Below are positions 12,250-23,929 of a stretch of 64,000 bases of DNA, piece by piece (the stretch's first letter is position 1; each line of letters opens with the position of its first letter). Origin of the DNA: Anastrepha obliqua (lineage: Eukaryota > Arthropoda > Insecta > Diptera > Tephritidae). The notes under the pieces were generated by a model. That model was not told the origin of the DNA and did not search any database. It saw only the letters and a list, made by a program, of their open reading frames with translations. A program made the position numbers and the translations under genes. The stretch covers positions 7,812,001-7,876,000 of the forward strand of contig NC_072896.1 of the NCBI RefSeq assembly GCF_027943255.1, read 5' to 3'.

Positions 12250-13004
12250 ATGATTAAAAGCTGGAGCGTTTTGCTTTTGTGCATTTGCATAGCATTGCAG
12301 GTGAGTCATTATGCTAAGTTATGTATATATTTTCATTGCACTCGATTAAATAAACATTTGAAATAAACATTCAGCTAGTGGCTTCATTTCCACAACCCGA
12401 TGATGACAATAATGCGAATGCAGTGCAATCCTCGTCTGCTGAAAATGTATTGGGTTTGCCGCGGAATCAATTACTACTCGGCACGCTGGGTATCCTCACC
12501 AATCAGTCGCGTTTTATCTTGCGCTCGTCGACCACCTTCATGAAGGACTTAATCAGAGAAATGAATGCGCTGCCAGAGAAGAGCAAAGCCATCGAGCGGA
12601 ATATCACCCGTGTGAGCAGTGTACTGGCGGCTGTCGAGCGTATTGATTTAGATGCCAAGCCGCCACTGATTAATCAGATGTTCGCGGCAGTCGATGAGGT
12701 TGGCAAAATCTACGATGAGTTCTATGGCATGCCAGAAAATAATGATACCAAAAGCGATGCCGCCGTATTGGAGAAGATATTCGAAAAGGTCGGTTCCGAG
12801 AGTTTGGAGAAGCGGTTTAATGATTCGCTGGACGCAACATTGGACGATTTCATGAAATTATTCGATAACTTTGCCACATCGCTGAGTGAGAAGGAAAAGC
12901 AAAGCGAATCTCAACTTCTCAACTGGTATGAGCGTTTCAAGAAGGAGGAGGACGTCGAAAAGAAGTTTGATCACTTGGAAGAATTTTGGCGATATTTTGA
13001 ATGA
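12250..13004 (+). CDS. Secreted helical protein, family member 1
   Basis: The exons are 12250-12300 and 12375-13004, with a GT-AG phase-0 intron of 74 nt. The product is 226 aa. Exon 1 encodes MIKSWSVLLLCICIALQ, a clean signal-peptide core, and exon 2 continues LVASFPQ with probable cleavage near there. The mature chain has no cysteine, is acidic and rich in Leu, Lys and Glu in helical spacing. ALPEKS is at about 82-87, an N-I-T sequon at about 93, and LLNWYERF at about 198-205. These motifs recur in the members at 45.0 and 31.4 kb. Supporting the start are the TATA box at 12165 and the hydrophobic N-terminus. A possible AATAAA is at 13160. I do not recognise the family, so no function is assigned. 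The ORF is intact, and I am confident it is a real gene. Confidence 0.85.
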
Positions 13005-13179
13005 ATATTTTACTTGTAGTTTATGAGTTATAAGTAAATATAGTTTTTTTATTGAGCTGACTGTACAGTTTTTTTAATATCGTAGGCTTTAGCTTTAACT
13101 TTTAACTTTAGTTTATTTTTATTGGGTGTTTGTTTAAGAGATATAAAATTCAAAATGATAATAAAAAAAAATGTTTAAA

Positions 13180-14110
13180 TTATAATAATTGGCGCGTACA
13201 CTTCTACCAGGTGTTTAGCCAAGCTACTCCTCCAAGCTTCTAAAAGCTTGTGGCCTCTTTTCTTTGGAATCGAGTGCCAAGTCTCCTCAAAAGCTTGAGG
13301 CCTCTTTTCTTTGGAATCGAGTACCAAGTCTCCTCAATTGGGTCCACATATCATTAAAATTTTAAAAACTTTTTTTAGCGATTTTCACCTTAACGTCATT
13401 CCACAAATTTTCTATTGGATTGAGATCAGGGCTCTGCGCCGACCAATCCAGTAAATTAATTTTTTCTCTTCTGAGCCATTACTTCGCTGTCTTTGCAGTA
13501 TGCTTTGTATAATTTCCTGCATAAATAACCAATTTAATGGCATGAACTCAGACACAAATGGCTCCATTTTATTCTGGAGTATATCCAAATACTGAAATCT
13601 ATCCATTTTATCAACCACGCGAACAAACGGCCCAACACCATGCCAAGAAAAAGCTCCCGAAGCCATGATGCCTCCGCCGCCGTGTTTAATCGTCTTTTTT
13701 GTGAGCCTAGGATTTAGCACTCTATTTTTTGGACGACGTACAATAGTTTTCCCATCTGGTCCCATCCTATTTATTTTGGTTTCGTTGGTCCAAAGTACGT
13801 TTTTCCAAAACTGAATAGATTTGTCTTTGTGGGCTTTTGCAAAGCCAAGTCGGTGTTTGATATGTCGTTTTGAGAGGAGTGGTTTTTTCTGCATTTACGG
13901 GCTTCATTAAGTCACCTTCCTACAAGCTTTCTGGACATCTGTAGACCAGATTCTTGGTTTATTTCAAGCATTATCTGCCGTGCTGACTTAAAAGGATCTG
14001 CTTTGCTCTTGCGAATTATAGCTCTATCTCCATTAACATCAGTTTTTCGCGGCTTTGGTTTTCTTTCGGTTTTTTTGCTTAGATAGGATGAATCTTTCTT
14101 AACTAAATTA
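13180..14110 (-). mobile_element. Tc1-like element relic
   Basis: The reverse strand carries a Tc1 transposase. A helix-turn-helix part lies near 13930-14090. The first catalytic block reads V-L-W-T-N-E-T-K-I-N, with Asn where Asp is expected. Then come M-G-P-D-G-K, K-H-G-G-G-G-I-M-A-S-G and a shifted M-Q-G-N-Y-T-K-H-T, where the second Asp is also gone. The final block S-P-D-L-N-P-I-E-N-L-W keeps its Glu in another frame. A 47 bp tandem duplication (13242-13288 and 13289-13335) interrupts the C-terminal coding part. Inverted ends were not located. Confidence 0.75.
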
Positions 14111-14829
14111 ATCGCATAAATGTAAGCTTACAAGTAAACAAAAAAATTCATTTCATCAAAGCAGAGTTCGTACTAAAAACTTAACTTAACATATAAGGTT
14201 CACATTTGTGCTATTTATCTGTCCATCGCTGTATGCTTGTGCTCTTATGTAGCATGTAAATATTTACAAAAGTAAGGCATCTAATGAGTTATCAATCATT
14301 TTGCCCTCAAGGTGAAAATTTCGATAGACAAGCTTTCGCCAACAGCCTTATCAACATTCGAAGCCGTTTACTAGGCTTGAGTCTAACAAATACAGTAAAA
14401 TAGTTCGTTAATTTGTATTTTTATATCGCACGGTAACCTCCAAATGTCAGAAAAGTGGAATATTTATATAATATAGAAGCGGAAAGCTTCTGATACGAAA
14501 ATTGCACTTCGTAATTAGAAGCAAATACAATCTAATGAAGAAAGTGATAGATCAGTAGATAAATTTATTTTTTGTAGTTCCTTTATCTTACAATTTACCA
14601 GCAAGCCAACATCATTCTGATGATCTTCATAGTTCGACATGTTATCAGGCGATTGAAATTTTAAATAAAAATTTGAATAGGTCGAGCCAAGGAACACCAA
14701 GAGATTTGGTGGATTTTAAAACACTCAGGCTAAAAAGCTCCTTGTATTTAGAGCTCTGGAAAGAGGGTCGATAGGAGAAAAATATCAGAGAAAGAGATAG
14801 GAAAGAATAGAGACAGAGATAGAGATAGT
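14111..14829. other. Unassigned intergenic
   Basis: No gene is seen. The part above 14640 may be the 3' untranslated tail of the reverse-strand LINE that follows. Confidence 0.4.
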
Positions 14830-15667
14830 TAGTCCTGTGAGAATTTTTCAGATTCTTTGGCAAATCCGTAAACATCCTCCGGTTTTAGAGAACAAATATT
14901 ACTCATTCTCACGACATCGGAACCCAAAACTCATAGCCTTGCTCTACCAACAGAGAAAATGGTCAGTGCTAACCACCTCCTCCAAGCAAGGCAGGTACAT
15001 TGTCCTCAACGATTCCTATGGTGGTCATATGCTGACCCCATGGATTGTGTCTTGTAATAATACCGACCATCAACCGAATGTCTTTCCTTCCAAGTTTTAG
15101 TATAAACTTTGAAAGCTTTCTGTTCGGACTTGACACAAAACACTTTGCAGTTCCGCAGCATTCTAGATCGGACCATCGCTCTTTGTGTAAATGGCATACA
15201 TAATCTCTGATCAAATTCATGATTCCTGCAGAACTGATTCCGATTATTGACTCTGGCCCTTGTGGGGGAACCACTCATCTCGAACACCGAAGTGCCCTGG
15301 AACCCATACAAGTACAAGCCTATTCTGTATTGCGACAGAACTAAGCTTCTTCTTACATTCTTGAACAATGCTTGAGGTTTGTTTCGCTTTCTCCAGAGCC
15401 TTCAATGCAGCCTGCAGTTTTTAGTGACAACTCCAATCTGTTTCCAACTCCATCTCCTCTCGATTATCCATTCGGCTATTTTCCGAATGGCAAAATTTTC
15501 CGTTTGGAAAACAGTTGATATTTCCGCCATAGCATAGTGAAGCTTATTACTATCGTTTAAATACCATCCGGCTCTAGACCCTATTTCATTCTTAGACCCA
15601 TCATAGTGATGATTGGCGTAAGTGATGATTGATCTGATAAGTGCTGTGTATATCCATTGGACCACAG
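14830..15667 (-). pseudogene. LINE RT end, RNase H and tail relic
   Basis: Read on the reverse strand from 15665: W-I-Y-T-A-L-I-R-S-I-I-T-Y-A (RT thumb), Y-D-G-S-K-N-E (RNase H first Asp), S-T-V-F-Q-T-E-N-F-A-I-R-K (the expected Q-A-E), and in later frames G-F-Q-G-T-S, K-E-R-W-S-D-L-E-C-C and L-S-K-F-I-L-K-L-G-R-K-D-I. This order matches LOA/Jockey-group ORF2. Several frameshifts are needed, so it is dead. Confidence 0.7.
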
Positions 15668-15834
15668 CAGGTTTGTGTCAATTGGTTATTGAATTGTAAA
15701 TAAATATTTTCTATTTCGCTTAGTGCGTTACTTAATGTAGTCATATTCGCCACAAAAGCTTTCCATTACGCAGGAAGATGTTTCGTTAGTTGAAGTAGAT
15801 TTTTCATAAAAGCTAATGATTCACAGACGTGACG

Positions 15835-16757
15835 TTAAGTCCCAATTTTTTCAGAAGAATCCACAACAAAAGTTTCCCGAAACGTCATGGAGGTGGTCAT
15901 CAAATGACCGCAACGTCACGTGAAATGGTCAAAAAGTGAAGAAGCGACTTAAGCGAAATCCCCGACGAAGTGCAAATAAAATGGCGCAAAAACTGAGAAT
16001 ATCTGACCATAGCATCCGTCGCATACAGAAAAATGATCTCAAAGTCAAGTCTTATAAGATCCAAAAGGTGCATGATCTCCCACCAAAGCAGCAACAAGTC
16101 AGACTTGAGAGAGCGAAGGACTTGCTTCGCTTGACCGAAAGCGGTCAATTTTCGAACTTTGCATGTTCTGACGAGAAAATTTCTCAAATTGAGCAATTCA
16201 CAAACTCCAAAAAAGATAATGTTTATTTGACCGACCGTTCATGCGGTAATTTGAGTCATCGATTGGCCACCAGGAGGCAGCACCCGCCGCAGGTAATGGT
16301 TTGGGCCGCTGTAACCGCATATGGGCGCTCTCCAATCGTTTTCATCGCGCTTGGCGTAAAGGTAAATGCGAAATATTATCGGGAAAGTATTCTGGAGATT
16401 GCTTTGATGCCGTAGGAAGCCAAGGATTTCAGACCATGGACGTTTCAAAAATACTCGGCTCCGTCCCACAAAGCTCAAGGGGACCAAGAATGGCTAAAAA
16501 ACAACTTCAAACTTCATAACATTTACACTATGGCTCTCAAATTCACCAGACGCGAACTCAATGGATTATTCTCTTTGAGCCATTTTGAAAGGCAAGGTTT
16601 GAAAAAAAACACCAGTCTCGAGGCACTGAAAAAATCCAATGTCCGCGAGTGCACCAAAATACCTGCAAGTCACATTCAGGCAGCTTGCGATTCGTTTGTG
16701 AACCGTCTCATGGCCATAGTCAAGGCAAAAGGAGGTTATATCGAGCAAAAGTAAATT
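15835..16757 (+). pseudogene. Tc1/mariner-superfamily transposase relic
   Basis: The forward frame has a paired helix-turn-helix region (R-N-P-R-R-S-A-N-K-M-A, S-I-R-R-I) from 15936, then the first catalytic block C-S-D-E-K near 16168 and V-M-V-W-A-A-V-T near 16290. The second catalytic block reads W-T-F-Q-K-Y-S-A-P-S-H-K-A-Q with Tyr in place of Asp, after an in-frame stop. The C-terminal part ends in K-A-K-G-G-Y-I-E. The last Asp/Glu block is unrecognisable. Its sub-lineage is uncertain; the K-A-K-G-G-x-x-E end recalls maT-like or related elements. Confidence 0.65.
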
Positions 16758-18105
16758 GATTCTTGATTTTGTATTTATTATTTTCACGCATTTTTAAGTT
16801 TCAATTGAGTAAAAGTAATTTTCCAAACTAAATTTACGGCCTTTTTACTTGGTTACACTTCGAGTGCCAAGCACTGTAATAGTCTACAGCGATATGTGGA
16901 CTAGACTAAATAGAAATTTAAAATTGGCTTTAATGGGGCTTAAGGTTATTCAGTCCTCCAATCTTAGCGTAGAAATTATCGATCATAATTTTTTATATTC
17001 TAGGCACTCTTATCTACCAAATGACACCGATTTCGGAAGTATCGAAAGTACCATAAGGAAAAAAGATTTATTGTAAAATTTTTTACTAAACAAAGCCGAA
17101 AACATAAAAAGTTTATTTTGCATGAAATGAAAGAAGCTGATTTTGCTACTACAAAACCCTTAAAAGATGCGATTCCAAGAAGGCGCAAAAAGTCAATGGT
17201 GAAATGAATTGGTACGTTGGTTGAAGATATGTTGTTGGATAAAGGTTTTAAAAAGCAAGTCATATACAATGTTCTATAAAACTTCATTTAGTTAGAATGA
17301 GGATTTTAAATCACGAAATTTATTGCTCTCATGGAGAAGACCACAGAATTTTGAAAATATAACACACCTTGTTTATATATTCTTTCTAGGCACATCAGCA
17401 CATTCGAGAAATTTGGTGTAAGTCCTGGTATTAATCACATTAAAAAATGATTGCATTACAAATGTAAAGTTGAAAAAATATAGAACAGATATCCATACTT
17501 CTCAAATTATTCAAATCTAAACACTTACACCACTTTCAAAGAAAACGGTTCATATGTATAAGAAGACTTCACAAAAAACTTCTCTTCAAAATTTCACCAT
17601 TTCTATGTATCTCTTTTTTGGTGAAATAGTTTAGTAAACTTGACAGTAGAAAGTGGTCAAGGATGATAGATACCAGGTTTGCTTGTTAGTAATGGTGAAA
17701 AACAAACTTTTGAGGGATACTTTGGATTCTACGTCATGCGTTTTGTGTTTACCAAAATTTAGCTTTAGCTTAGTGAAACACAAAGCGAATGAAGTCAGTA
17801 TATCTGTCAAATTCGCTCCTCTAAAAATCTTTTCACCATGCAAAGTGGTGTTACAAAGTTTTTTTATATAAATACGGTCACGGCCATGAATTACGTCGAT
17901 ATTTGTTTCGCATATTAAAAGATGTATTTATTAATAAATTGCGATTCTGTACGGTAGCGTAACCAATATTTCATGGTGTTGTGCCATCAATTTTTTTTAT
18001 ACTCGTAAGTTGGCAACACCTATTAATCATGAATCTTGTTTTTGAATAACTTTTTTACTAAATAAAAAAAAAACTATTTTAAGTAATGGAGATCTTTATT
18101 TTGGC
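16758..18105. other. Unassigned intergenic
   Basis: Several short open frames occur, none with a recognisable domain, signal peptide or splice context. Nothing else is seen. Confidence 0.4.
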
Positions 18106-19373
18106 AAGGTGAAGTCCAAAATAGACAAGACTGAGCTAAAGTATGTAGAAACAACCGGAGCCTTACTCTGACAACTTCGAGTTTATTTATTCAAAATAGT
18201 CCCCTCTGGCCTCTATACACTATTTTACATGATCTAAAAGCTTTGTCTTCAGGATGTCGGTACAAACCTTTTGGCTGGCCTCTGCGGAGGCAAAACGTTT
18301 TCCTTTCATGGTCAAATGCAATTTGCCGAATTGGTAGAAGTCACAGGGAGTCGAATACGGTGATTGCTTGATGATTAAAATACGATTTCTAGTCAAAAAA
18401 TCAGTCAGAAGAGTGGATCGATGAGATGGTGCATTATCATGCAATAAGCTCCAACTGCGGCGTTTCGGCATTCCGGGCAAATTCGACGAATGCGATGCAA
18501 CAAAGGCTTCTAAACGCCAAGATAGAAAATTGCATTGACGGTTTGGCCCGTTGGCATGAATTTCTTGTAGGCAATTCGGAATCGTAAAAACAAATCAGCA
18601 TCGACTTGATTTTTGACTTCTCCAAACGCGACTTTTTGGGTTGTGGCTCGTCTGGGACCTCCATTCGGCACTTTGACGCTTAACATCAGGTTCATGTTGG
18701 AAGCACCACATTTCATTACCAGTTACAATGTTGTAAAGAAAGTTCTCGCCTTTTCTCGCCTCTTTATTGAGGTCTTTTGAATGTTGAATTCTCAGCAATT
18801 TTTGGTACTCAGTTAGCTTGTTCGGAATGAAACGTGCACAGACCTTTCGTAAGCCCAAATGATCAGTTAAAATGCGATAAATCGATGTTTTGGAAATATT
18901 CAACTCCGATTCCATGAATTTCAACTATGATTTCGTTTCATTTTTGATACATTTAAGAACGATTTCGATGGAGTTTGCGGTGATAACTGAATTGGGGCGG
19001 CCCATGTGTTCATTGTCATTTATGTCCTCACAACCATCTCTGAAACGTGTAAACTACTCATGAACTCGGGCACGAGAAAGACAATCTTCGCCATAAACTT
19101 TTTTCAACAATTCAAATATTTCGGTAAACGTTTTACCGATTTTAAAACAAAATTTGATATTAGCTTTTCGTTCGAAATTAATTTTTGTACCGATGACACA
19201 AACATACTGACACTTTAGACTCTATAATTTCGCTTCCACTGGACTGAATGTCACCAGGCTTTCACTGGAAGTCAGCCAGGAATGTAACTTCTAACGCACT
19301 AACTCATTAAAGAGATGGCGCCATCAAAAGCATTTTTATGACCCCAGCCTTGTTTGTTTTGGAGTTCACCTTG
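18106..19373 (-). mobile_element. mariner element, near full length, broken
   Basis: Inverted ends CAAGGTGAAGTCCAAAA (18106) and, on the reverse strand, CAAGGTGAACTCCAAAA (19373) bound 1268 bp. TA follows the right end; the left flank lacks it. The reverse strand encodes a DD34D transposase: N-terminal F-C-F-K-I-G-K-T-F near 19150, I-Y-R-I-L-T-D-H-L near 18870, first catalytic block V-T-G-N-E-M-W-C-F with Asn for Asp, second L-L-H-D-N-A-P-S-H, and third P-C-D-F-Y. It needs at least three frameshifts to join these. It is dead by both frame and active-site change. Confidence 0.85.
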
Positions 19374-20454
19374 TATACTGCAGCGGCCTAGTTCGCAAGA
19401 TAAGGTGATTAATTTTGCGCCATCTTGTGTATACGATCTTGACAGAACTGATGTATGTAAATATTTATTTTTTCGGGGAGCTATAACTTTTAGACTTTTA
19501 ATCCCATCTATTTCAGATGTGACCAACATTTGGTTTTCTCGACGTAGTTTTTTCCCATCTTCTCGTAGTTGTATTTGCATTTATAAATAAAACAATGATT
19601 TTTAATGATGAAAATCTTTATTTCGACCCAACTGTCTAGTTCCCAAGTGTCAAATATGATGGACCTACGACGCCATTTGGACCTACGAAGGCTCTTCCGA
19701 TGGGGTGATTAATTATTTTAATTAAATTCATTTAATTTGAATTTTTTTAATTTATATCTCGATATTTATTTATTTAGTTTTTCAGGCAAAATCAAACATT
19801 CCTAAGCAGTGAACACAAATACTTATAAAATACAAAATAGTTACAAAGTAGACTACGAGCTTCTCCAGGAGACAGACGCAGGTCCAGATTAATAGCATTA
19901 TTTCTTTCAGATAAGACTCTAGTTGAAGGAGCTCGTGTTATGTGATCAAATTTTGGGATCCCATTGTGAAACAAAACGACGGGTCACAGATTACACGCAG
20001 GTATGATAAAGTTTAGTGCATGCAAAAGGGCTCGTCAGTCGGCTGTTCTTTTTAGAATATTATTTACACAACTGCAAGAATGAAAGGCAATCTGGCTTCT
20101 GGAAGGGCAGAGATAAAAGCTGACAACGAGATTTATACGCACGAGTCCCATCAGTAAAGTTTAAAAAAAGGAACGCAAACATGACACTGACACGGTTAAT
20201 ACACGTACGAAAATACGTAATACGAAAAAATTATAAGACTGTAGAAATTAAGGAGAAAAATGAATACGTTTTACTACATCGAGTTATATTGAAAAGCAGT
20301 AAGTGGAAATTTATTAAGGAAGTCATTATGAAACATACTACTATTTTTGCCAAATTTGGATTATATCTTATATATTTACTTCATAAATTACAATTCGTCC
20401 ATATCCTCGTATTTTCTCTTAACGGCCCATGCTGAACGCTTATTTTCTATCAAT
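19374..20454. other. Unassigned intergenic
   Basis: No gene is supported. A reverse frame at 19792-19974 has a peptide that resembles retroelement text, but I could not place it. Confidence 0.4.
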
Positions 20455-20690
20455 AGTGAGAGTACATCCTTCTTTCAGTGCACAGACATAGTTTCAGCAA
20501 GACGGCGCCACGCCGCACACGGCCAGGCAGACCTTGGCAATATTACGTGATATCTTCCCTAACAAACTGATGAGCCGATTCGGTAGCATATCATGGCCAC
20601 CCAGGTAGCCGAATTTAACACCCATCGACTATTTTCTGTGGGAGTACCTCAGAAGTAAAGTCTACGAAGCAAATACAGCGGCCCTCTCGT
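20455..20690 (+). pseudogene. rosa-related transposase C-terminal relic
   Basis: One frame reads F-Q-Q-D-G-A-T-P-H-T-A-R-Q-T-L (second catalytic Asp kept) and then P-N-L-T-P-I-D-Y-F-L-W-E-Y-L (third Asp kept). The same pair of blocks occurs in the element at 33946-35206. Everything upstream is missing. Confidence 0.6.
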
Positions 20691-20739
20691 TCCTTCTTTA
20701 CCACCAGGACGAAGGAGGTCAAACTACAGCTAAAGGTGA

Positions 20740-21240
20740 AAGTAAATGGCACACAAATACAGACGGTTAACAACCTCAACATTTTTGGGTCTCACCTTTG
20801 ATAGTTTACTTTCCTTTTCAGCGCACACAACCGCGATTGTTACTAAGGTTCTCAAATCGTTTGCCGGTAGCACTTGCGGCGCAGACAAAGGAATGTTGCT
20901 GGCGAACTTTAAAGCAATTAGTAGGTTTGAATTATGATGCGCCCGTCTGGTCGCCTGACAAAATACTGCGATCAGGATAGCTATGGGATGTCTCCTGATG
21001 GGCCCCTGCAACACCTTCATTATGATATGCTCAGTAAGCAATTTCTGAAGCCTGAGCCACATCCCAGTCATGTCAGGAGGCATCTCTTCAACTACTCTAA
21101 CGAGATCCACGACAAAACACAACTACAACTGCTGGATCGGACAGTACATAGACAGACATTAAGTGAGATTCATCGGAAGACTCTTATCACTTTCCTAAAC
21201 TCCCGACCCCCGATACGGTAGACGAAGAGCTTCAGCTGTC
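20740..21240 (+). pseudogene. Jockey-type LINE RT C-terminal relic
   Basis: The forward frame has F-L-G-L-T-F-D-S-L-L-S-F-S-A-H, then a region ending in N-Y-D-A-P-V-W-S-P-D (degraded NYAAPVWSP), the linker before the RT end, and finally C-terminal residues in two frames. This is the terminal 150 residues of a Jockey-type ORF2 without an RNase H domain. Frameshifts occur near 20935. Confidence 0.65.
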
Positions 21241-21547
21241 TCGCGATGCACGCCTACCTTTGGCCCAATAGCGTCTTTTATATTTTAGTAGGTTAAGCTC
21301 CTACTCATCCAAAATCGATCGCGACATATCCAACATACATAAGTTCACCATGTGAAGGCATACTGCAAGACTCCAACCACCTATCCAGATGCCACATTAA
21401 CACCTAACAAGCCTTCCCCTCTGCACCTAACCTGTCGAACCAGCACGTTTTCTGGGCCTACCATTGATAAGAAGAGTTAGACGAAGAGTACCGGTAAGTA
21501 CATCGCACTGAAAGCGCTAAGTAAACTGCTAAAACAACCATCTCAGC
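21241..21547 (+). repeat. LINE 3' untranslated tail
   Basis: It contains the block around TGTCGAACCAGCACGTTTTC, TCTGGGCCTA and AGAGTTAGACGAAG that recurs at 38.6, 42.4 and 63.5 kb, usually near GTT/CAA repeats. This is probably the tail of the LINE just upstream. Confidence 0.55.
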
Positions 21548-21685
21548 CCACGAGAGTCGGTTCTTCGTTACCCAATGAACGACCCGAATTTATATCCGGC
21601 CAAAGACTGTCACTCCAGTAGCATTCCCTGTACATGTATGGGGAATGTTTATGGTGCTGCAATAACAATAGTAATAACCATCTCA
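21548..21685 (+). repeat. Interspersed LINE-tail repeat, TATATCCGGCC type
   Basis: This is one of at least seven copies of a 120-140 bp block containing GAGTCGGTTCT, TATATCCGGCCAA, GACTGTCACT, GCAGCATTCC-like text and TGTATGGGGAATGTTTATG, ending in CAA-type repeats. Other copies are at 46.3, 54.1, 58.7, 58.8, 61.9 and 63.7 kb. Confidence 0.65.
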
Positions 21686-22070
21686 GTACTAGGAGGAATT
21701 ATCTTTCGCGAGGTAAAGGCCAGCCGAAAATCACTTATCCAGCGAGTGCCACGGAGTACGGAGACCACATTCCAAGAGGCGAATATGTAACAGCCAACAT
21801 TTAGGGAAAATAATTCAAAAAAATAAAAACCGCACTTGTCTCCTTTGTAATAATTATTGAAGCAAACTTTTACCACTAGTAATGCTTTTCTTATGTAGCT
21901 CCCAAATAGCTCCCTAACTCTGCCACCGGACACCCTGTATATGCATATGTAATGTATAGAAAAAAGAGTTACAGCCATGAAATATTGGTAAATGTACCAT
22001 TAAGAATCGCGCTTACGTAAATGAATGTAAATTTTAATTAGCGAAAAGCATAGACGTCCGTCTGCGAGTA

Positions 22071-22077
22071 TATAAAA
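22071..22077 (+). promoter_or_regulatory. TATA box of the second family gene
   Basis: TATAAAA lies 70 nt before the start codon, in the same placement as in the gene at 12250. Confidence 0.6.
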
Positions 22078-22140
22078 GAATTGTAACAGTAGCACCAGCA
22101 GTTTCACTTGCTAATTAAAACAGGAACGCTGCTGCTCAAA

Positions 22141-22940
22141 ATGGTTAAATTCTGGAGCGTGGCCAAATTTCTGATTTTGCAGGTAATTACTTGGTTGAAT
22201 GTATAAGCCAAATACGTATTATATTATAATTACACACTCACCAGGTGCTTGTATCGTTGCCTCAAAGAAGTGAACAGGGGCCATTAACGTGCCTAGAAGA
22301 ATGGAAGGCGGAATTGAAGTCTAACATAGCCACTATTGGCAGGGAATGGGGAAACGAATTTGATCATTATATAAACGCTTTCCTACAAAATCTACTTCAA
22401 CAATTGAATGATTCATCTACGAAAGGCGAAGGTTGGACAAGTGATGAACTGGAGGAAACAGGAAAGAGTGATTCGAATTTCCTTGAGCTACCGACTAAAG
22501 AACTGAATAAAGTCATCAGTTTACTTAACAATTTATTCGACGCACTCTTTGGCACACCTAATCGTGATGATCAGCAGAGTGATCAGAGCTCAATGGAAGA
22601 TTTATTAGACGACGAAGATATAAGTGAGCTAATTAGTCCACTCCTCCGCGACTTAGGTGGCTCTTTATTCGATTTTCAAACCACACCTAATCGCGATGAT
22701 CAGCAGAGTGATCAGAGCTCAATAGAATATTTATTAGATGAAGACGATATAAGTGAGCTAATTAGTCCACTCGTCCGGGACTTAGAAAGCTCTTTATTCG
22801 ATTTTCAAACCACACCAAATAGTGATGACCAGCAGAGTGATCAGAGCTCAATGGAAGATTTATTAGACGACGAAGATATAAGCGAGCTAATTAGTCCACT
22901 CGTCCGTGACTCTTTAATCGATTTTCAAACGTTGTTCTAA
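22141..22940 (+). CDS. Secreted repeat protein, family member 2
   Basis: The exons are 22141-22182 and 22245-22940, with a GT-AG phase-0 intron of 62 nt. The product is 245 aa. Exon 1 encodes MVKFWSVAKFLILQ, similar in text to member 1 (K-[SF]-W-S-V), and exon 2 opens VLVSLPQ, so the signal peptide spans the intron. After a helical N-terminal part of about 100 residues come three direct repeats of 43 codons starting at 22554, 22683 and 22812. Each holds N-x-D-D-Q-Q-S-D-Q-S-S, L-L-D-x-[ED]-D-I-S-E-L-I-S-P-L and I-D-F-Q or F-D-F-Q. The third copy is slightly shorter. The repeats are strongly acidic. A single Cys follows the signal peptide. It lacks the W-[YF] motif of the other members, so its link to them rests on exon structure, signal and location. 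AATAAA is at 23045-23050. Function unknown. Confidence 0.8.
22554..22940 (+). repeat. Three in-frame 129 bp repeats
   Basis: The units begin at 22554, 22683 and 22812, exactly 129 bp apart, so the 43-codon frame is kept. The units differ by only a few bases, which suggests recent expansion or homogenisation inside the coding exon. Confidence 0.85.
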
Positions 22941-23232
22941 TGAAGAGTAAAGACATATCTGGGTTTGTTAAATTGAGTGATATGAAGATTATAAAACATT
23001 AGAAAACAAGGCTTAAAGGTTCAGATGAATCATTATATAAAAAAAATAAAGAATTTATGATTTAACACAAAAATTGTCTGCTTTTCTGTATGCGAGATAT
23101 ATTTAAAGTTCTGCTTTGGTTAAGCGCCCTTTAACTCGGTAACCTATGGAAGTTTAAAAAAGAAAAAATTAAAAGTAGAAAAAATAAAAAAATATTATGC
23201 ATGCACCTAATGCATAATAAATCATTAATATA

Positions 23233-23922
23233 CAGGGTTTGATTGAAAAGTAATGAGCCTTCCCGCACGGAGCGTCTGCCAAGCGGTCATCCGAATCGGC
23301 TAGTGGGGAAAAATGATCGTTGGACCTTCCCCTTCCACTAGAAACCGGTCCCAGTTCGCTGGCAACAGCGGTGCAGTCAACATCGCTCCGCGCGTGTAAG
23401 CTGTTTTAAAAGTGTGTTAGGATTTTGCAGTGGCGAAAATGCAGCGATGGTTGGAGCAAAGTTACTTGATCAAATTTTGCGTAAACAAAACGAGTACCGA
23501 AATCATTGGGCTACTCAAGGTGGAAAACGGTGTCACAAGTCGTTCAAGGAAGGCCGGGAGGATGTCGAAGACGAACAGCGATCTGGAAGTCCTTCAACGA
23601 CGCAAACAGACGAAGATGTGAACCTGGTTCTTGAATTTTTGAACATTGACCGTCGTGCTAGTCTACGTGAGATCAGTGAAGAGTTAAATTTAACTTATTA
23701 CAATGTGCGCCTGAAAAGAAAGCTGAAGGGGAGGCGTTTCGACTCCATCGAGGCGATCCAAAAAACTGTGACAGCCGAAACTGTTTCCTGCAGTGGAAGG
23801 ACCGCTACCAGCGGTGTATTGACGCTCATGGGTCCAATTTTGAAGAATATTAGTTGTATAAGCCAAAAGGTTTAATAAAACTGCTTAAAAAATAAGGCTC
23901 ATTACTTTTCAATCAAACTCTG
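23233..23922 (+). mobile_element. Internally deleted mariner
   Basis: The element is 690 bp, flanked by TA on both sides. Inverted ends start CAGGGTTTGATTGAAAAGTA at the left and CAGAGTTTGATTGAAAAGTA on the reverse strand at the right. The coding remnant keeps the N-terminal helix-turn-helix half (F-C-V-N-K, E-D-E-Q-R-S-G-S-P-S, L-R-E-I-S-E-E-L-N-L) joined straight to the C-terminal end (K-L-K-G-R-R-F-D-S-I-E-A-I-Q). The whole catalytic core is deleted. It could only have moved with a transposase supplied in trans. Confidence 0.85.
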
Positions 23923-23929
23923 TAGTCTG

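Noticed and set aside
16849..17871. Short frames that might form a multi-exon gene
   Set aside because: No frame has a recognisable domain, and no splice pair joins them into a longer convincing protein.
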